Shown: piece by piece, positions 1 to 9,380 of the stretch
How the letters are laid out: each line of letters opens with the position of its first letter
Position numbering within the stretch: the stretch's first letter is position 1
Assembly (NCBI GenBank): GCA_019155185.1
Contig: CM032801.1
Location: 2,314,079-2,378,078 of the forward strand
DNA length: 64,000 nt
Origin: Beaufortia kweichowensis
Lineage: Eukaryota > Chordata > Actinopteri > Cypriniformes > Gastromyzontidae
Direction: 5' to 3'
Made by a program: the position numbers and the translations under genes
The notes under the pieces: generated by a model
The model's input: the letters and a program-made list of their open reading frames with translations, nothing else
What the model was told of the DNA's origin: nothing
The model's database searches: none

Positions 1-861
1 TGTGCTTGCACAATATTGAACTTGATGGGAATGTTTAACACGGATAGTTTGTTATATATAAATGACGCCACAGGAGCTAACAAGACTTTTTTTTGAACGT
101 CTGTGCAGATATTGCGGCAATATTCAAATGTCAGTTTGTGCATACTGAACGTATGCAAAGAATAGACTGAGGCGTTGTGTGTTCAAAGGAGAGTAGTGCA
201 ACTGAAAGAATGTGTCTGGTCAAGAAGAGCGAACAGGGAGTTTACAGGTCTAACACTGGGCGTGTTTGTGTTTGAACTAGATGAGCAATCGAACAAACCT
301 TCCGAAACTTCTCATCGACATTTCGACACGCTATTTTTGGCACAGCGATTCCCTTCAGCTTAATTGAATTTAATCTGCGCAAGAGGTTGGGAAGGCGTCA
401 AGTATCTGGCTTTCATTGCACTTAAGGAATTTTTCAGCCACAAGAAAACGCGGATCCATTCGATAGAACGGACCACGTCGTGTGAAGTCTAGCAAGGCAA
501 GCAAAAGTGAAAAAGAGTTTCAAGAGCAAGAAGTGAGCAATGGTAAACAAAAACATTCTCAAAGGCAACAGATCCGTACTGCTCGCAGACATCAAATGGC
601 GCAGCAGGAAATGAAAACCGAGCTCTGCTCAGCGAGCTCTCATTGGCACTTAACCTACATTTTATGAAGAAACTATCAAATGCTGTCCTTCGGTGGTCTC
701 CGCATACCCTGTACGTCTTATTCCTGTACTTCCAAAAGGCCTGTTGGCGTTCTGCAGTCCACAGTGGCGAATTTCGTTGGCTTGAGCATATCTTTCGGTC
801 AATGAACTTTGGTCAATTTTGTTGTCGTCTAAATCGTTAACTCTAGTCCGTGCTTCATACC
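1..861. other. intergenic DNA downstream of tnfaip3
   Basis: Only short unrelated open frames occur. I recognise no gene or repeat here. Confidence 0.5.
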
Positions 862-1132
862 TCAATTATTTTATATGAATTTATTACCCTGTTCAATACA
901 AGCAACAGATGCCACAGTGACTTGTTCGTTTTTTACGCTAGCATCTCGTTTCTGTCCTATACACATGATACAAATGACCAAAACTTCACTTGAGAGGTAA
1001 TTACCAATTGTACAGCACCACTGGGCTCAAGCCAGGTGGAGAATTCTGGGCAAAATGTTCCTCCTTCGATCGTTCAACGGGCACGGGCTCTATAGCGTGC
1101 CACCGTCTGGGCCCTTTCCGTCACCTGAACCG
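862..1132 (-). other. tnfaip3: probable tnfaip3 3' UTR
   Basis: This stretch follows the TGA stop. The first AATAAA on the gene strand is at 885-880 (tttatt on the plus strand), so a transcript end near 860 is likely. A longer alternative 3' end beyond the window cannot be excluded. Confidence 0.55.
880..885 (-). terminator. candidate poly(A) signal AATAAA for tnfaip3
   Basis: Canonical hexamer on the minus strand, about 250 bases after the stop codon. Confidence 0.5.
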
Positions 1133-1393
1133 TCACCCTCTGTAAATCTGTTTGAAGTGGTCACATTCATTACAGTAGCCTTGTTTCTCTTGGTTGGCGT
1201 AGTGGTCGCAGCCTTGCGTTTTACAGCGCTGTTTGCTTTTTTCTTTGGGCGCCTGGGCGCGCCGACCCTCTCGCTGGCCGCGGCTGAGGCAGTCCGGGCA
1301 GAGGTCCGTGCAGCCGGGAGAGAGGTTCTTGCAACCGCTGCGTCGACACTGCGCCTGGTTGAGCATCGGAGGTGGACGGGGTTTGGAGGCCCG
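1133..1393 (-). CDS. tnfaip3: tnfaip3 exon 9, zinc fingers 6 and 7, stop codon
   Basis: The acceptor tcaaatgcag ends at 1394; phase 0 is kept. Finger 6 is Cys715-720-731-734 and finger 7 is Cys756-761-773-776 (QGYCNEC, FKQIY), followed by TGA at 1135-1133. In mammals finger 7 binds linear ubiquitin and recruits A20 to receptor complexes; all four cysteines are intact here. A second AG 17 bases upstream is possible as acceptor but would break the phase. Confidence 0.93.
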   Translation of the reverse strand, partial: RASKPRPPPMLNQAQCRRSGCKNLSPGCTDLCPDCLSRGQREGRRAQAPKEKSKQRCKTQGCDHYANQEKQGYCNECDHFKQIYRG

Positions 1394-4300
1394 CTGCATT
1401 TGAAACAACAGAGCTGTTGTTAATCCCGTACTTGAAGCATGAGCACAAACAGCAAGAAAAAGGGCGTGTAAAAAGAAGACTTACCGTGACGAGAGGTGGC
1501 GAATGAGAACCCCTGCTAGCAGCTTGGTTGAGCCTAGAGCTCTGCTCCTTCACAAAGCACTTGTTGCAGTAACCCTCTAGCATGGCCTTTCCCTCCGCAC
1601 CACAGCCCTGACCGCGGCACCTTGGACAGTTCTGAAACCCCGCCTCGGACGTGTGTCTGGGCTGAATGATAGCAGGGGTGGCCTCTGCACAAAACAATAA
1701 GAACAGTTCCAATGAAATACATTTCTTTGTCTTGTCAACATTTTTATCAGCGTTACAAATGCGATTTTTCATGTTCGTGCAAGAGTGTCACTTACGATGA
1801 TTGGTCTGGTAGTCTAGATAACATATAGTGCAGAATCCCAGCTTCTCCGGCGTTCCAAAGAACTGGCAGCCGGACGCGTTTGCACGGGCGAGCTGCAGGC
1901 GTCTGCCAGGTGTGTTTGGTGGTGCCGGTGGGTTCGGCTTCTCTATGCAGCGCCCACACTGAGCCCTCTGGCCTGGGCTCCTCCTGCTGCACGTCACCCC
2001 TCTCCGAGACGGCAGTCCTCTGCATGCAGGGCGGGCAAAGGCCGTTAAATATCCTAAAGACCTCCTGTCGACACATAACGCACCTCTCCGTGTCCCTTTC
2101 TCGCTCTCTTTCCCTCTCCCTGTCCTTCTCTCGCTCCCGGCCACCCACGGCCCACTGACCGTGGCCCCAGCCGTGAGAAGGTCCTTGCGGCGGCGGCCCG
2201 TTGGCAGCCGGTCTGTTTTGTCTCGCAGTAAAGCAACGTTCACACAGGCCGTCATGCTCTACGCTGAGCGTGAACAAGCAACCGGGAGTCTTGCACTTCA
2301 TGGCGTGAGTCTCGCTGTAAAGGCTTAGGCTGGGTGCCGTGGGGGGCGCAGAACGGGGACTGGGCAGCACGGAGAGTTCCAGTCTTCCCCTGTTCTCGGG
2401 GTCTGAGGATGAGTTCTGATTTGTGGTGGAAATGGCGTCTGGCTTCCTGCCGGCCTGCCGCTTTTCGAAACACTCGTGACAGTGTGGCTGAGTGTCCACG
2501 GACACATAGAAGGTACAGCGGGGTGTGGCGCAGCGGATCTCAATGAGAGACAGTTGGGAAACAGAGAAGGGAGGGGGACGCTGCGATTGGGGTGCCCATA
2601 AGGACTCCTTATCCTCTTGCCAGCGCTTATATTCGTGGTTGACCAGCTGTAGGTAGTCCTCCATCAGATTCATATCCTCGGGGAGATTGCCCTCATCTAG
2701 TCTGATAAGAAAATGATTCAAGATATAGGGAAAGTTTAGGCACTGCGATTATACAAGGCGATAACTACAAAGTAAAAGTCAACCCAATCAAAGAGACCTC
2801 AATGTCTGATGATCGGAATAGTTTGTGTTTTGTATGCTGGTGTTTACAAAGTTCACCAAAAAAAGACAATGCACAACCACAACCAGCTATAGAAGCAGCA
2901 GTTTAGTAAAACGAACATAAATCAGCTTAACCAGTTGGCCTTTTCAAAAGGGCTTACGAACATTTAGTCTAATACTGGTGACATATACACAACTCGGACT
3001 AAAAAAACCAAATGATTTTGAAAACTGAGCAAATTGAAATATTATTATTTTGCTGAAATAATAAAGTGAAACCACATATCGAGTTCATACCTGGCTGCAG
3101 TAATGATATGGGTGGGATCATAGCCCAGGCCAATGACAGGGATCTCAATAAGCATTAGGTAGTCCTTCAGCAACTTGTCCTTCTGCTGCTGCTCTTTTTC
3201 TGTTAGGAAGTGCACTCGAAGTTCTTCAAAGCCTCCTCTGCCAGGGTTTATCAACGGCACTGCACGGATTTCTGACGAAAATAAAAGTCACACGTTTAAA
3301 TACAACCACCCAGCCTGTAAACCTCAGCAAGGAGTAAATGCAATGTCATACCTGGGCCGCTGTCTTTGATGGTGATCAGTGGTGCGAAGTGCTGCGAGTC
3401 ATAGCCGAGCACTATGGGATATTTGTAACACTCTCCTGGAGGCCAGTGTAAAGGCAGGTATATGCCTCCTACGTTAAGGGGTGAAAAGGAGGAACCAGAC
3501 TTCATACTCCGGAGTACTTGGTCTGTTAAAACAAAATAAACCAGAACTGTTAACTTTGATTCACGTGCATAACTGTGTCACGATACGCTAGAAATCTTCA
3601 AAAATTAGAAAACGTAATTTGTGTACAGTTATTTACAAATATTATATATCGTGAATTTTTATTCACTTGTTTCTTTATCATTAGCTTGTACTACTTGACT
3701 TTGGTTAAGCAAATATGAATTAAAGTTATAGTAAACTTTGCTTTAAGACTAGGGCAGATTCCAAAAATATAAAAATCAATCAAATAAATAAATAAAAATA
3801 TTGATTCTTGGTGTGAAGATACACAAGATAAATGCAATATTTTGAAAACCATTGCATTTACTTGTAAGTCACAATTAATATCTTGTGCAACCCCTTTATA
3901 TACGCAGACAATTTTATACATTTTGTAAGGACATGTACCTGCAATAACAATAATTGGTCTCCGTAAAATATTTGAGAGGACAAAGATGTGAATGTCCTCT
4001 AAAGAGTCAAACTGTAGGCCGTTACTGCTGGACACAGGAGAAGCCATTTCCACAATCTTTATCCATTCCTCCTCCCAGTTCTAACAAACCAAAAATAAAC
4101 AAAACCTATGAGCTTTACCTAAATCATATCAGAGTAATGTAATTCATATTCAGGAGTTTAACTGGAGCATGGTTTACATATCATTTTAATGCAATGACAA
4201 ACTTCACATTTAACATGTGCAGTAGGCAATTTGTTGACTAGTCAACAAACAGATTATGATGATAATGCAGGTAGTTACCAAAGTGCTGTATCGAAGGCCA

Positions 4301-7300
4301 GTCTGGGTGAACTCTTGAGAGTGAAGCAGCTCCGTCTGAAATCTCACGCGAAAGTTACTAGTGTCTGTTTCTTTTAGCACTGCGTAAAGAGTCTTCCGCA
4401 AGACCAGATCTGTGTCCTGAACCCCCAGCAGATACTGAGAGGCTGCATGGAGAAGGCAGTTTCCATCACCTAAACCAAAACACACCAACACAGATCCATT
4501 TAGCAAGTTTCATTTGTTAGTCTTGATGTCTACTGCTTATACAGGCAACTGCCTTCAACTGAAATGAAACACTGTACATAAACAATAACTCACAATAAGC
4601 TTATACTGAATGGCATTACACACTAAAAATAGCATTAAAATCAATTTAGTCACAGGTATTAGAACAAAGGCATTGCATAATGTATACTGCATAACGTTTG
4701 CAGATGTGACACCCCTAGAGATACACAAAGATTCAGCAGCTTTATGCAAGAATCTCAGGTCATAACAGTTCGTGTAAAAGGAATGCATACTTTTGCAATA
4801 AATGGCAACTATAATTAATAAACCTGCAGTTCCTGTTTCAAGTTTTGCAGTCTCGTCAGAACCATTTCTGTTTTCATAACAAAGACGCCCTTAGCAACAT
4901 GCTGTTGTGCATTACATAGTGACAACAAAAGTAATTCTAAGATGGAAAACTTCATTGCAATCTTGTTTTTTTTTCTTCGCTGTGCACTTTTAACATCAAT
5001 ACCTTTAACATCTAAAGGTTAGTTCAGCCAGAAAAGCAAGATAGGGAATGAGATAAAAGCAATACAGGGGATTTTCACAGAGGTGCAAAGCACTAAAAGG
5101 TATTCATTACATCCGACTGTGTACATTTTAAAAGAGGAAATATGACCACATATCTGCGAACGCCATTGATTTAACTTCTCTTAACACTTCATCAGCAATC
5201 TGGACGTTTCTAGAAACTTTAAAAAGCTCCCAAAACTCTCTCATGAATGGATAACTTTGCAGTTTTTACTGTAAAAAAAAAAAACTCGCAAGAAAACTTC
5301 CAGGTACTTCGAACATCAACAATTGATTCTCGCATTACACAATGTTCTGGACACCAAACACAATGTCCTAGATTCAGTGTTGTTTCTGGTGTTGTGCAAC
5401 ATGTGTGCGCACACGCAGTTGTGCATTTGCATGTGCGCAGCCTGTGCGAGCATGCTACGGTGTCGACTGCGAAACAGCCTGTGCAGGAATTTCCCCAGTA
5501 TGTGATTCTCTGATTAAGAGCCGTAAGGGCTTCACTTCAACTTTTTCTTTCCCTTGTCTTCTCTTGACACCAGAGCTGTGATATAATGCGTCTGGACTTT
5601 CCAAATAGGAGGGGCGACGTTGTACAGGAATGTTTGCGCTCGTGCCATCTCTAAAACTGATAATAAACCAAAGTCCTAAATAATCATTGTGGGAAAGAAC
5701 AAAAAGGGAAGTGTGGACATCTGATCATGGTTCCTGTTCTTTAAACCCATGTCATTTTTTAAATCTATGAGTTAGATCCTCACCTGCTACCAACACAGAC
5801 TAAACAATACAGTGTGGTCTGTAGTTTAGGCAATTGATAAAGTTTTTAGTTTGCAATAAGTAAATGTACAGTTTAAGGTTTTAAGCTATTTTTATTTGTT
5901 GCACAAGAATGAATTACCATATGACGCTTTAGCTTTGCACAATCATTGTAAAAGAATTCTCTCAAGAACATGTCAGTGTAATATCTCATTCAATCGGATG
6001 CTACAACCTGCAGCAAATGAATCTGAACGCCTAAACGTAAAAACAGTCACTAAAGAGAACATGGAAACAATATGGAAACTTCTCACAACCACATCCTTAA
6101 TAACATGACTAGTCGTTTTGGCCCTTAAAATAAAGGAATAAGCATTATTAATACACGCTAATGTTGACCATTTCTCCTTTACTTTATTTACAGTCATCTG
6201 ATCAGATGAACTCTAGCACACATAGCTTAACCTGTTGGGTGTTGCTCATTTATTTAGAAAAGATTTTGCCTGATGTGTTGGGTAGACGTGTCTGACATTA
6301 CCCATATCAATTAAACTTATAACCAATGAAATAGAAGTTCTGGAAGACTGTAACATTCACAACACCAATGTACGCAGAATTGCTGTATAATTGTAATTGC
6401 ACTACGTAACCACTTCTATTAGATGAAAAAGTCTTGGGAATAAATTAAATGTATTTAGTACATGAATCAATATCTACAAAAAGTCCAGAAAACAAGACAA
6501 ATTTAACAGAACTGTATGAGGCCGTGTATTTAGTTACCACCATAATTCCTCTTTCACTATTACCACACATCTGTGCTGTCTAGATCTCAAAAACAAAGAA
6601 TTACCAGAATACCAAAATTTTCACTGCCAAGAACTGGATGACAACTAACAATAATAAAATTAACCAACAATTTACACAAGGACTAACTCTTTTTGCTGAC
6701 AATTTCTGACAAACACTATAAGACAATAAGGTACATGTACTCTTAATTGTGTTTACTTGCACTTACTAATTTTGGTTACAGTAAACAGTGACTGTACAAT
6801 GGAGCAACAATGGCAAGTACAGAGAAGTTTCCCTTGCTGCATTACTCATAAGAGAAGAGCAGTGCAACCTGACCCCGAGTTAACAGTCATAAAAGCTCAC
6901 TGTGAGCCCTGCATAACAGCACCAACTCTTCAATTAAATCAAATTGTGTCAAAAGGGGGAAAAACATCAGTGTGACATTTTCCCATATGCCCTGAAACAC
7001 TCATTCATATATATATATTGTTTTTTGGGCCTAACCCTGATCTCAAAATGGTTAGATAAAAATCATTGTTATAAATAGATAAAACCAATAACGATAAGTT
7101 ACTTACAAGAACACAATTCGATGATTTGAAAGAAAAGCAGGACTAAATAAATAATTAGAGAAATTTAAGAACATCTTTTCCAGGAATTTTTAAAACCACT
7201 TATACTGACCAAAGATGACCTCAAGGCCTGCCACTCACAATTTTGAACATCCCTTCATGCCTACGAAAACCTTCTCGGCAAGCTTAAATCAACAGAGAAA

Positions 7301-7628
7301 TCAGAAACATGTTATAGTTACCGTTCGTTCTCAGCGGCACAAGCTTCTTAACCTCGCGGCACCAGTTCAATCTCTTCTCCTGTTCCAGTGAGCTTTGCAT
7401 GGCCCTGTCCAAGATGGCCGCCTGGATGACCTCGCGGAAGGCCTGTGGGAACTGGCTCATGCGGATCATCTCCAAGGTGTAGCGATGCATGCTACGCAGG
7501 TGATGGATCAGGCCGCCGCTGGCTGAAGGCTTGACCACATCGTTGGGCACTCGCTCTCGGATTTTCACAGCCTTTAGAAGGTTACTCACGAACAGGAACT
7601 TGGGCAGGAAGTTCTGGCCCTGAGACAT
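1133..7628 (-). CDS. tnfaip3: tnfaip3 (A20): OTU deubiquitinase / zinc-finger NF-kappaB inhibitor, whole coding span, frameshifted as printed
   Basis: A20 edits ubiquitin chains on TNF- and TLR-pathway proteins in the cytosol and shuts down NF-kappaB signalling. Coding exons, all with GT-AG borders and matching phases, are 7628-7322, 4469-4279, 4080-3939, 3522-3352, 3271-3091, 2701-1796, 1684-1485 and 1393-1133 (TGA stop). Leaving out one extra base in exon 7, they give 785 residues; human A20 has 790. The OTU domain fills about residues 1-330, with catalytic Cys107 in a DGNC motif and His258 in GYDSQHF. Seven Cx4C/Cx2C-x11-Cx2C-type fingers follow: Cys388-408, 467-487, 538-556, 604-624, 655-675, 715-734 and 756-776. 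The start codon is in the second exon, as in mammals. The extra base near 1878 breaks the frame in finger 4; the spliced frame then stops at 1536-1534, giving a predicted 682-residue product. Identity is very secure. Whether the allele is functional is open. Confidence 0.97.
1485..1684 (-). CDS. tnfaip3: tnfaip3 exon 8, zinc finger 5
   Basis: The acceptor ttttgtgcag ends at 1685; the donor ACG|gtaagt is at 1484, phase 0. In the intended frame it codes finger 5 (Cys655, 660, 672, 675; EGYCNKCF). With the extra base in exon 7 this exon is read in another frame, which meets TAG at 1536-1534, 49 bases before the last exon junction. Confidence 0.94.
1796..2701 (-). CDS. tnfaip3: tnfaip3 exon 7, zinc fingers 1-4, with single-base frameshift
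   Basis: This large exon encodes fingers 1 (2470-2532), 2 (2233-2295), 3 (2026-2082) and 4 (1821-1884). Finger 4 starts in one frame (Cys604-Lys605, up to 1879) and continues in the next: ASGC, FGTPEKLGFC, TIC, from 1877 on. Removing one base at about 1875-1878 restores the CxxxxC spacing and also makes the exon length fit the phase of exon 8 (906 bases seen, 905 needed). Between fingers 2 and 3 lies an unusual Arg-Glu run (2085-2139) that is not part of the A20 core. The donor is gtaagt at 1795. Confidence 0.94.
2085..2139 (-). repeat. CT/AG-rich low-complexity tract coding an Arg-Glu run in A20
   Basis: The gene strand is dominated by GAGAGA/CGAGAG units and codes RERE repeats just before zinc finger 3. 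It looks like a coding microsatellite expansion in a linker that is variable among vertebrate A20 proteins. Confidence 0.8.
3091..3271 (-). CDS. tnfaip3: tnfaip3 exon 6, end of OTU domain
   Basis: The acceptor ttcgtcag ends at 3272. Codes EIRAVPLINPGRGG through THIITAA, including the LLKDYLMLIEIPV stretch shared with A20. The donor AG|gtatga is at 3090, phase 2. Confidence 0.94.
3352..3522 (-). CDS. tnfaip3: tnfaip3 exon 5, OTU catalytic histidine
   Basis: The acceptor gttttaacag ends at 3523. The exon codes from Asp214 and contains GGIYLPLHWP and GYDSQHF; His258 of the latter matches the catalytic histidine of A20. The donor is CCAG|gtatga at 3351, phase 1. Confidence 0.95.
3939..4080 (-). 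CDS. tnfaip3: tnfaip3 exon 4, OTU domain
   Basis: The acceptor tttgttag ends at 4081. The exon begins NWEEEW, matching the A20 NWNDEW segment, and runs to RRPIIVIA. It codes for residues 167-213 plus one base. The donor is G|gtacat at 3938, phase 1. Confidence 0.95.
4279..4469 (-). CDS. tnfaip3: tnfaip3 exon 3, OTU catalytic cysteine
   Basis: The acceptor is ggtttag at 4471-4470; the first codon is split so that DGNCLLHA is rebuilt across the junction. It codes for residues 103-166 and contains nucleophile Cys107 and the conserved GVQDTDLVLRK stretch. The donor TTG|gtaact lies at 4278, phase 0. Confidence 0.95.
4470..7321 (-). other. tnfaip3 intron 2 (2.85 kb)
   Basis: Bounded by a gtaact donor and tttag acceptor. 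The interior is AT-rich with a homopolymer A run near 5273-5284 and no recognised gene or repeat family. Its short open frames show no protein-like features. Confidence 0.75.
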
Positions 7629-7658
7629 TGTGATCAGGGGCAGGGAACAAATCTATCT
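7322..7658 (-). CDS. tnfaip3: tnfaip3 exon 2, first coding exon (CDS 7628-7322)
   Basis: The exon opens after a pyrimidine-rich acceptor ending cttcgcag, with 30 bases of 5' UTR before ATG at 7628. It codes for residues 1-102 plus one base, the N-terminal part of the OTU domain, with the A20-typical stretches AVKIRER and SMHRYTLEM. The donor is G|gtaac at 7321, phase 1. A longer open reading exists into the intron, but it loses similarity to A20 immediately after TNG. Confidence 0.95.
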
Positions 7659-8447
7659 CTGCGAAGAAGACATGAGACAAAAACACCATTGTCAGAGGCA
7701 TTCAACCCACGACCACGTGCTAAGAAGCCAAATTTTCCCTCGTTTCCCTACACCCAAGAGGTGAAGAACTAAAAGAAAGATCATGTCTCCTCAAAACTGA
7801 CCATGTATTACAATCCCACAGTACAGGGCCATTCTGAGGTCACAAGACTGAAAGGTTCGCCTCTTTCATTGTCCATCTCACAAATGTTTTAATACAGACA
7901 GAACAGATGATGTATTGCTTGAGACAGACATGAATTCAGAATGTCATTAACTGCAAGGGCATCATTTATTTGTCTCAGGTTGTTCAGGGACAACTTAAGA
8001 ACGCCAACGTTCCTTTAACACGCCAGAGGAGAAACAGTCACATTTCTGTGGGTGAACGAAACAAAGCGGCGTCCACGGATTCAATAAACACAACGCGCAA
8101 CGGGGACAATAGAGACCTTCGCGAAAATATCGTAACATCGGCCGCTGACGCTCGAATTACGTAATTCAGCCGCCAGAAGCCGTTAGACAATGCAACACTG
8201 TTACACTTGAAAGGAAGCGACTTGTCCCCATGGCAACAATAGAACGTTTTCTTCGTTGTAATGTTTTAAATCGCTGATAAGTGACGTCTTCGCAAACAAT
8301 GGCTGTCAAATGCGTGGCGTTCAACGCCGTATACGTCCGTAACAGGCGGACTGTCGTTTAATATCGAGTCTTTAGCTTCGTTTGGTTAAGGTTAGATTTT
8401 TACGGATCCGATATTGAAGAGGCAGCGATGAATCGCACAGCCCTTAC
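7659..8447 (-). other. tnfaip3 intron 1 (inferred)
   Basis: Runs from the candidate donor CAG|gtaagg at 8447 to the acceptor before 7658. The 5' part (about 7970-8450) is CpG-rich and may hold promoter-proximal elements. Confidence 0.5.
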
Positions 8448-8620
8448 CTGTTCAATATGTCGCTATCCGCCAACAAAGCCCATAAGATGCTTCCTTCTTG
8501 CGTCCACTTTAATCGTGATCGTCCATAACGCTTTCAGAGATCCAGTGCACTTCAGTCCTCGCGTACAAAACACCGCCGAGCCTTTAATCTAGTTAAGGCA
8601 GCCCGATTGATAGCTGTACA
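8448..8620 (-). other. tnfaip3: candidate non-coding first exon of tnfaip3
   Basis: A20 genes usually have a non-coding exon 1. The best donor on the minus strand upstream of exon 2 is GAACAG|gtaagg with the last exon base at 8448. The CpG-rich sequence before it would be the 5' UTR. The 5' limit is a guess based on the kappaB site at 8633-8642. Confidence 0.4.
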
Positions 8621-8800
8621 TAAAAGGCAGCGGGGGATTTCCATAAGGTACTTTCCACTTTCACAACCCATCATAAACCTTAGGTTCCTCGTTATGTTCC
8701 TGCCGTCCGCCGGAGGGCGATACTGAGCGGCGTGGCACGCTTACGTTACGTGCGTCTCGAAGACGTACGGTTTGACGATGGCTTGGCCACGCCTATCGCT
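8450..8800 (-). promoter_or_regulatory. CpG-rich tnfaip3 promoter region with kappaB site
   Basis: The block is richer in CpG than its surroundings. GGGGATTTCC at 8633-8642 fits the kappaB consensus GGGRNWYYCC. NF-kappaB sites in the A20 promoter are the basis of its feedback induction in mammals. A second, weaker kappaB-like stretch lies just beyond, around 8648-8657. Confidence 0.5.
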
Positions 8801-8895
8801 GTAGTATAGGTAGTGTGGAAACAACAGCCTGGAAGTCCCAGCATGTGCAATTTACACAAACATGTATGTTTGAGTTCCATTCAGTGAAGAATGTT

Positions 8896-9380
8896 AAGAA
8901 TGAATGAGCATTACAAGAAAGAAACTCTTAGTCACTCTCTGGAGTACTGAAGAATTGAGTATGGGTTACTTCAAGAAAGGGGTGGCTTTCCCGGTTTGGT
9001 TAGGTGATGTTTAAAGTTGAATTTCAAAATTTTTGTAAACAGTCTTGATAATGTGGATAGTGTGTTCATCGTGTTATCTTTTCATATCTCATATTAAGCT
9101 AAACTCATATATTTGAATATAGGTTGGCTGGGATAAAGTAACGCATTCAGAAAAGAACAAAGATAAAAAAAAAATCATTTTCCAGTTGTTTTCTACACAT
9201 AGCCTAATTACAGGTATAAGGTTGACATTTAAAACATAGATACAGCATACAGGCAGAATTCATTTAGCACATGGGAAGGTGGGTGTAAAGTTTACAACTC
9301 AGATGGTTAGAAGTTCCCATTTACAGAAGTACAATAAATAGTGACTAACAGTTTAATTCATGTAATGCTCATTCATTCTT
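8896..9380. mobile_element. 485-bp inverted-repeat MITE-like element
   Basis: The left end (8896-8947) and the reverse complement of the right end (9329-9380) share AAGAATGAATGAGCATTACA exactly, and after a few mismatches TTAGTCACT and further bases. The interior has no coding capacity. I could not identify the family, nor a clear target-site duplication. Confidence 0.7.

Noticed and set aside
1055..1423. 122-codon plus-strand open frame
   Set aside because: It lies antisense to tnfaip3 exon 9, whose minus-strand reading gives zinc fingers 6 and 7.
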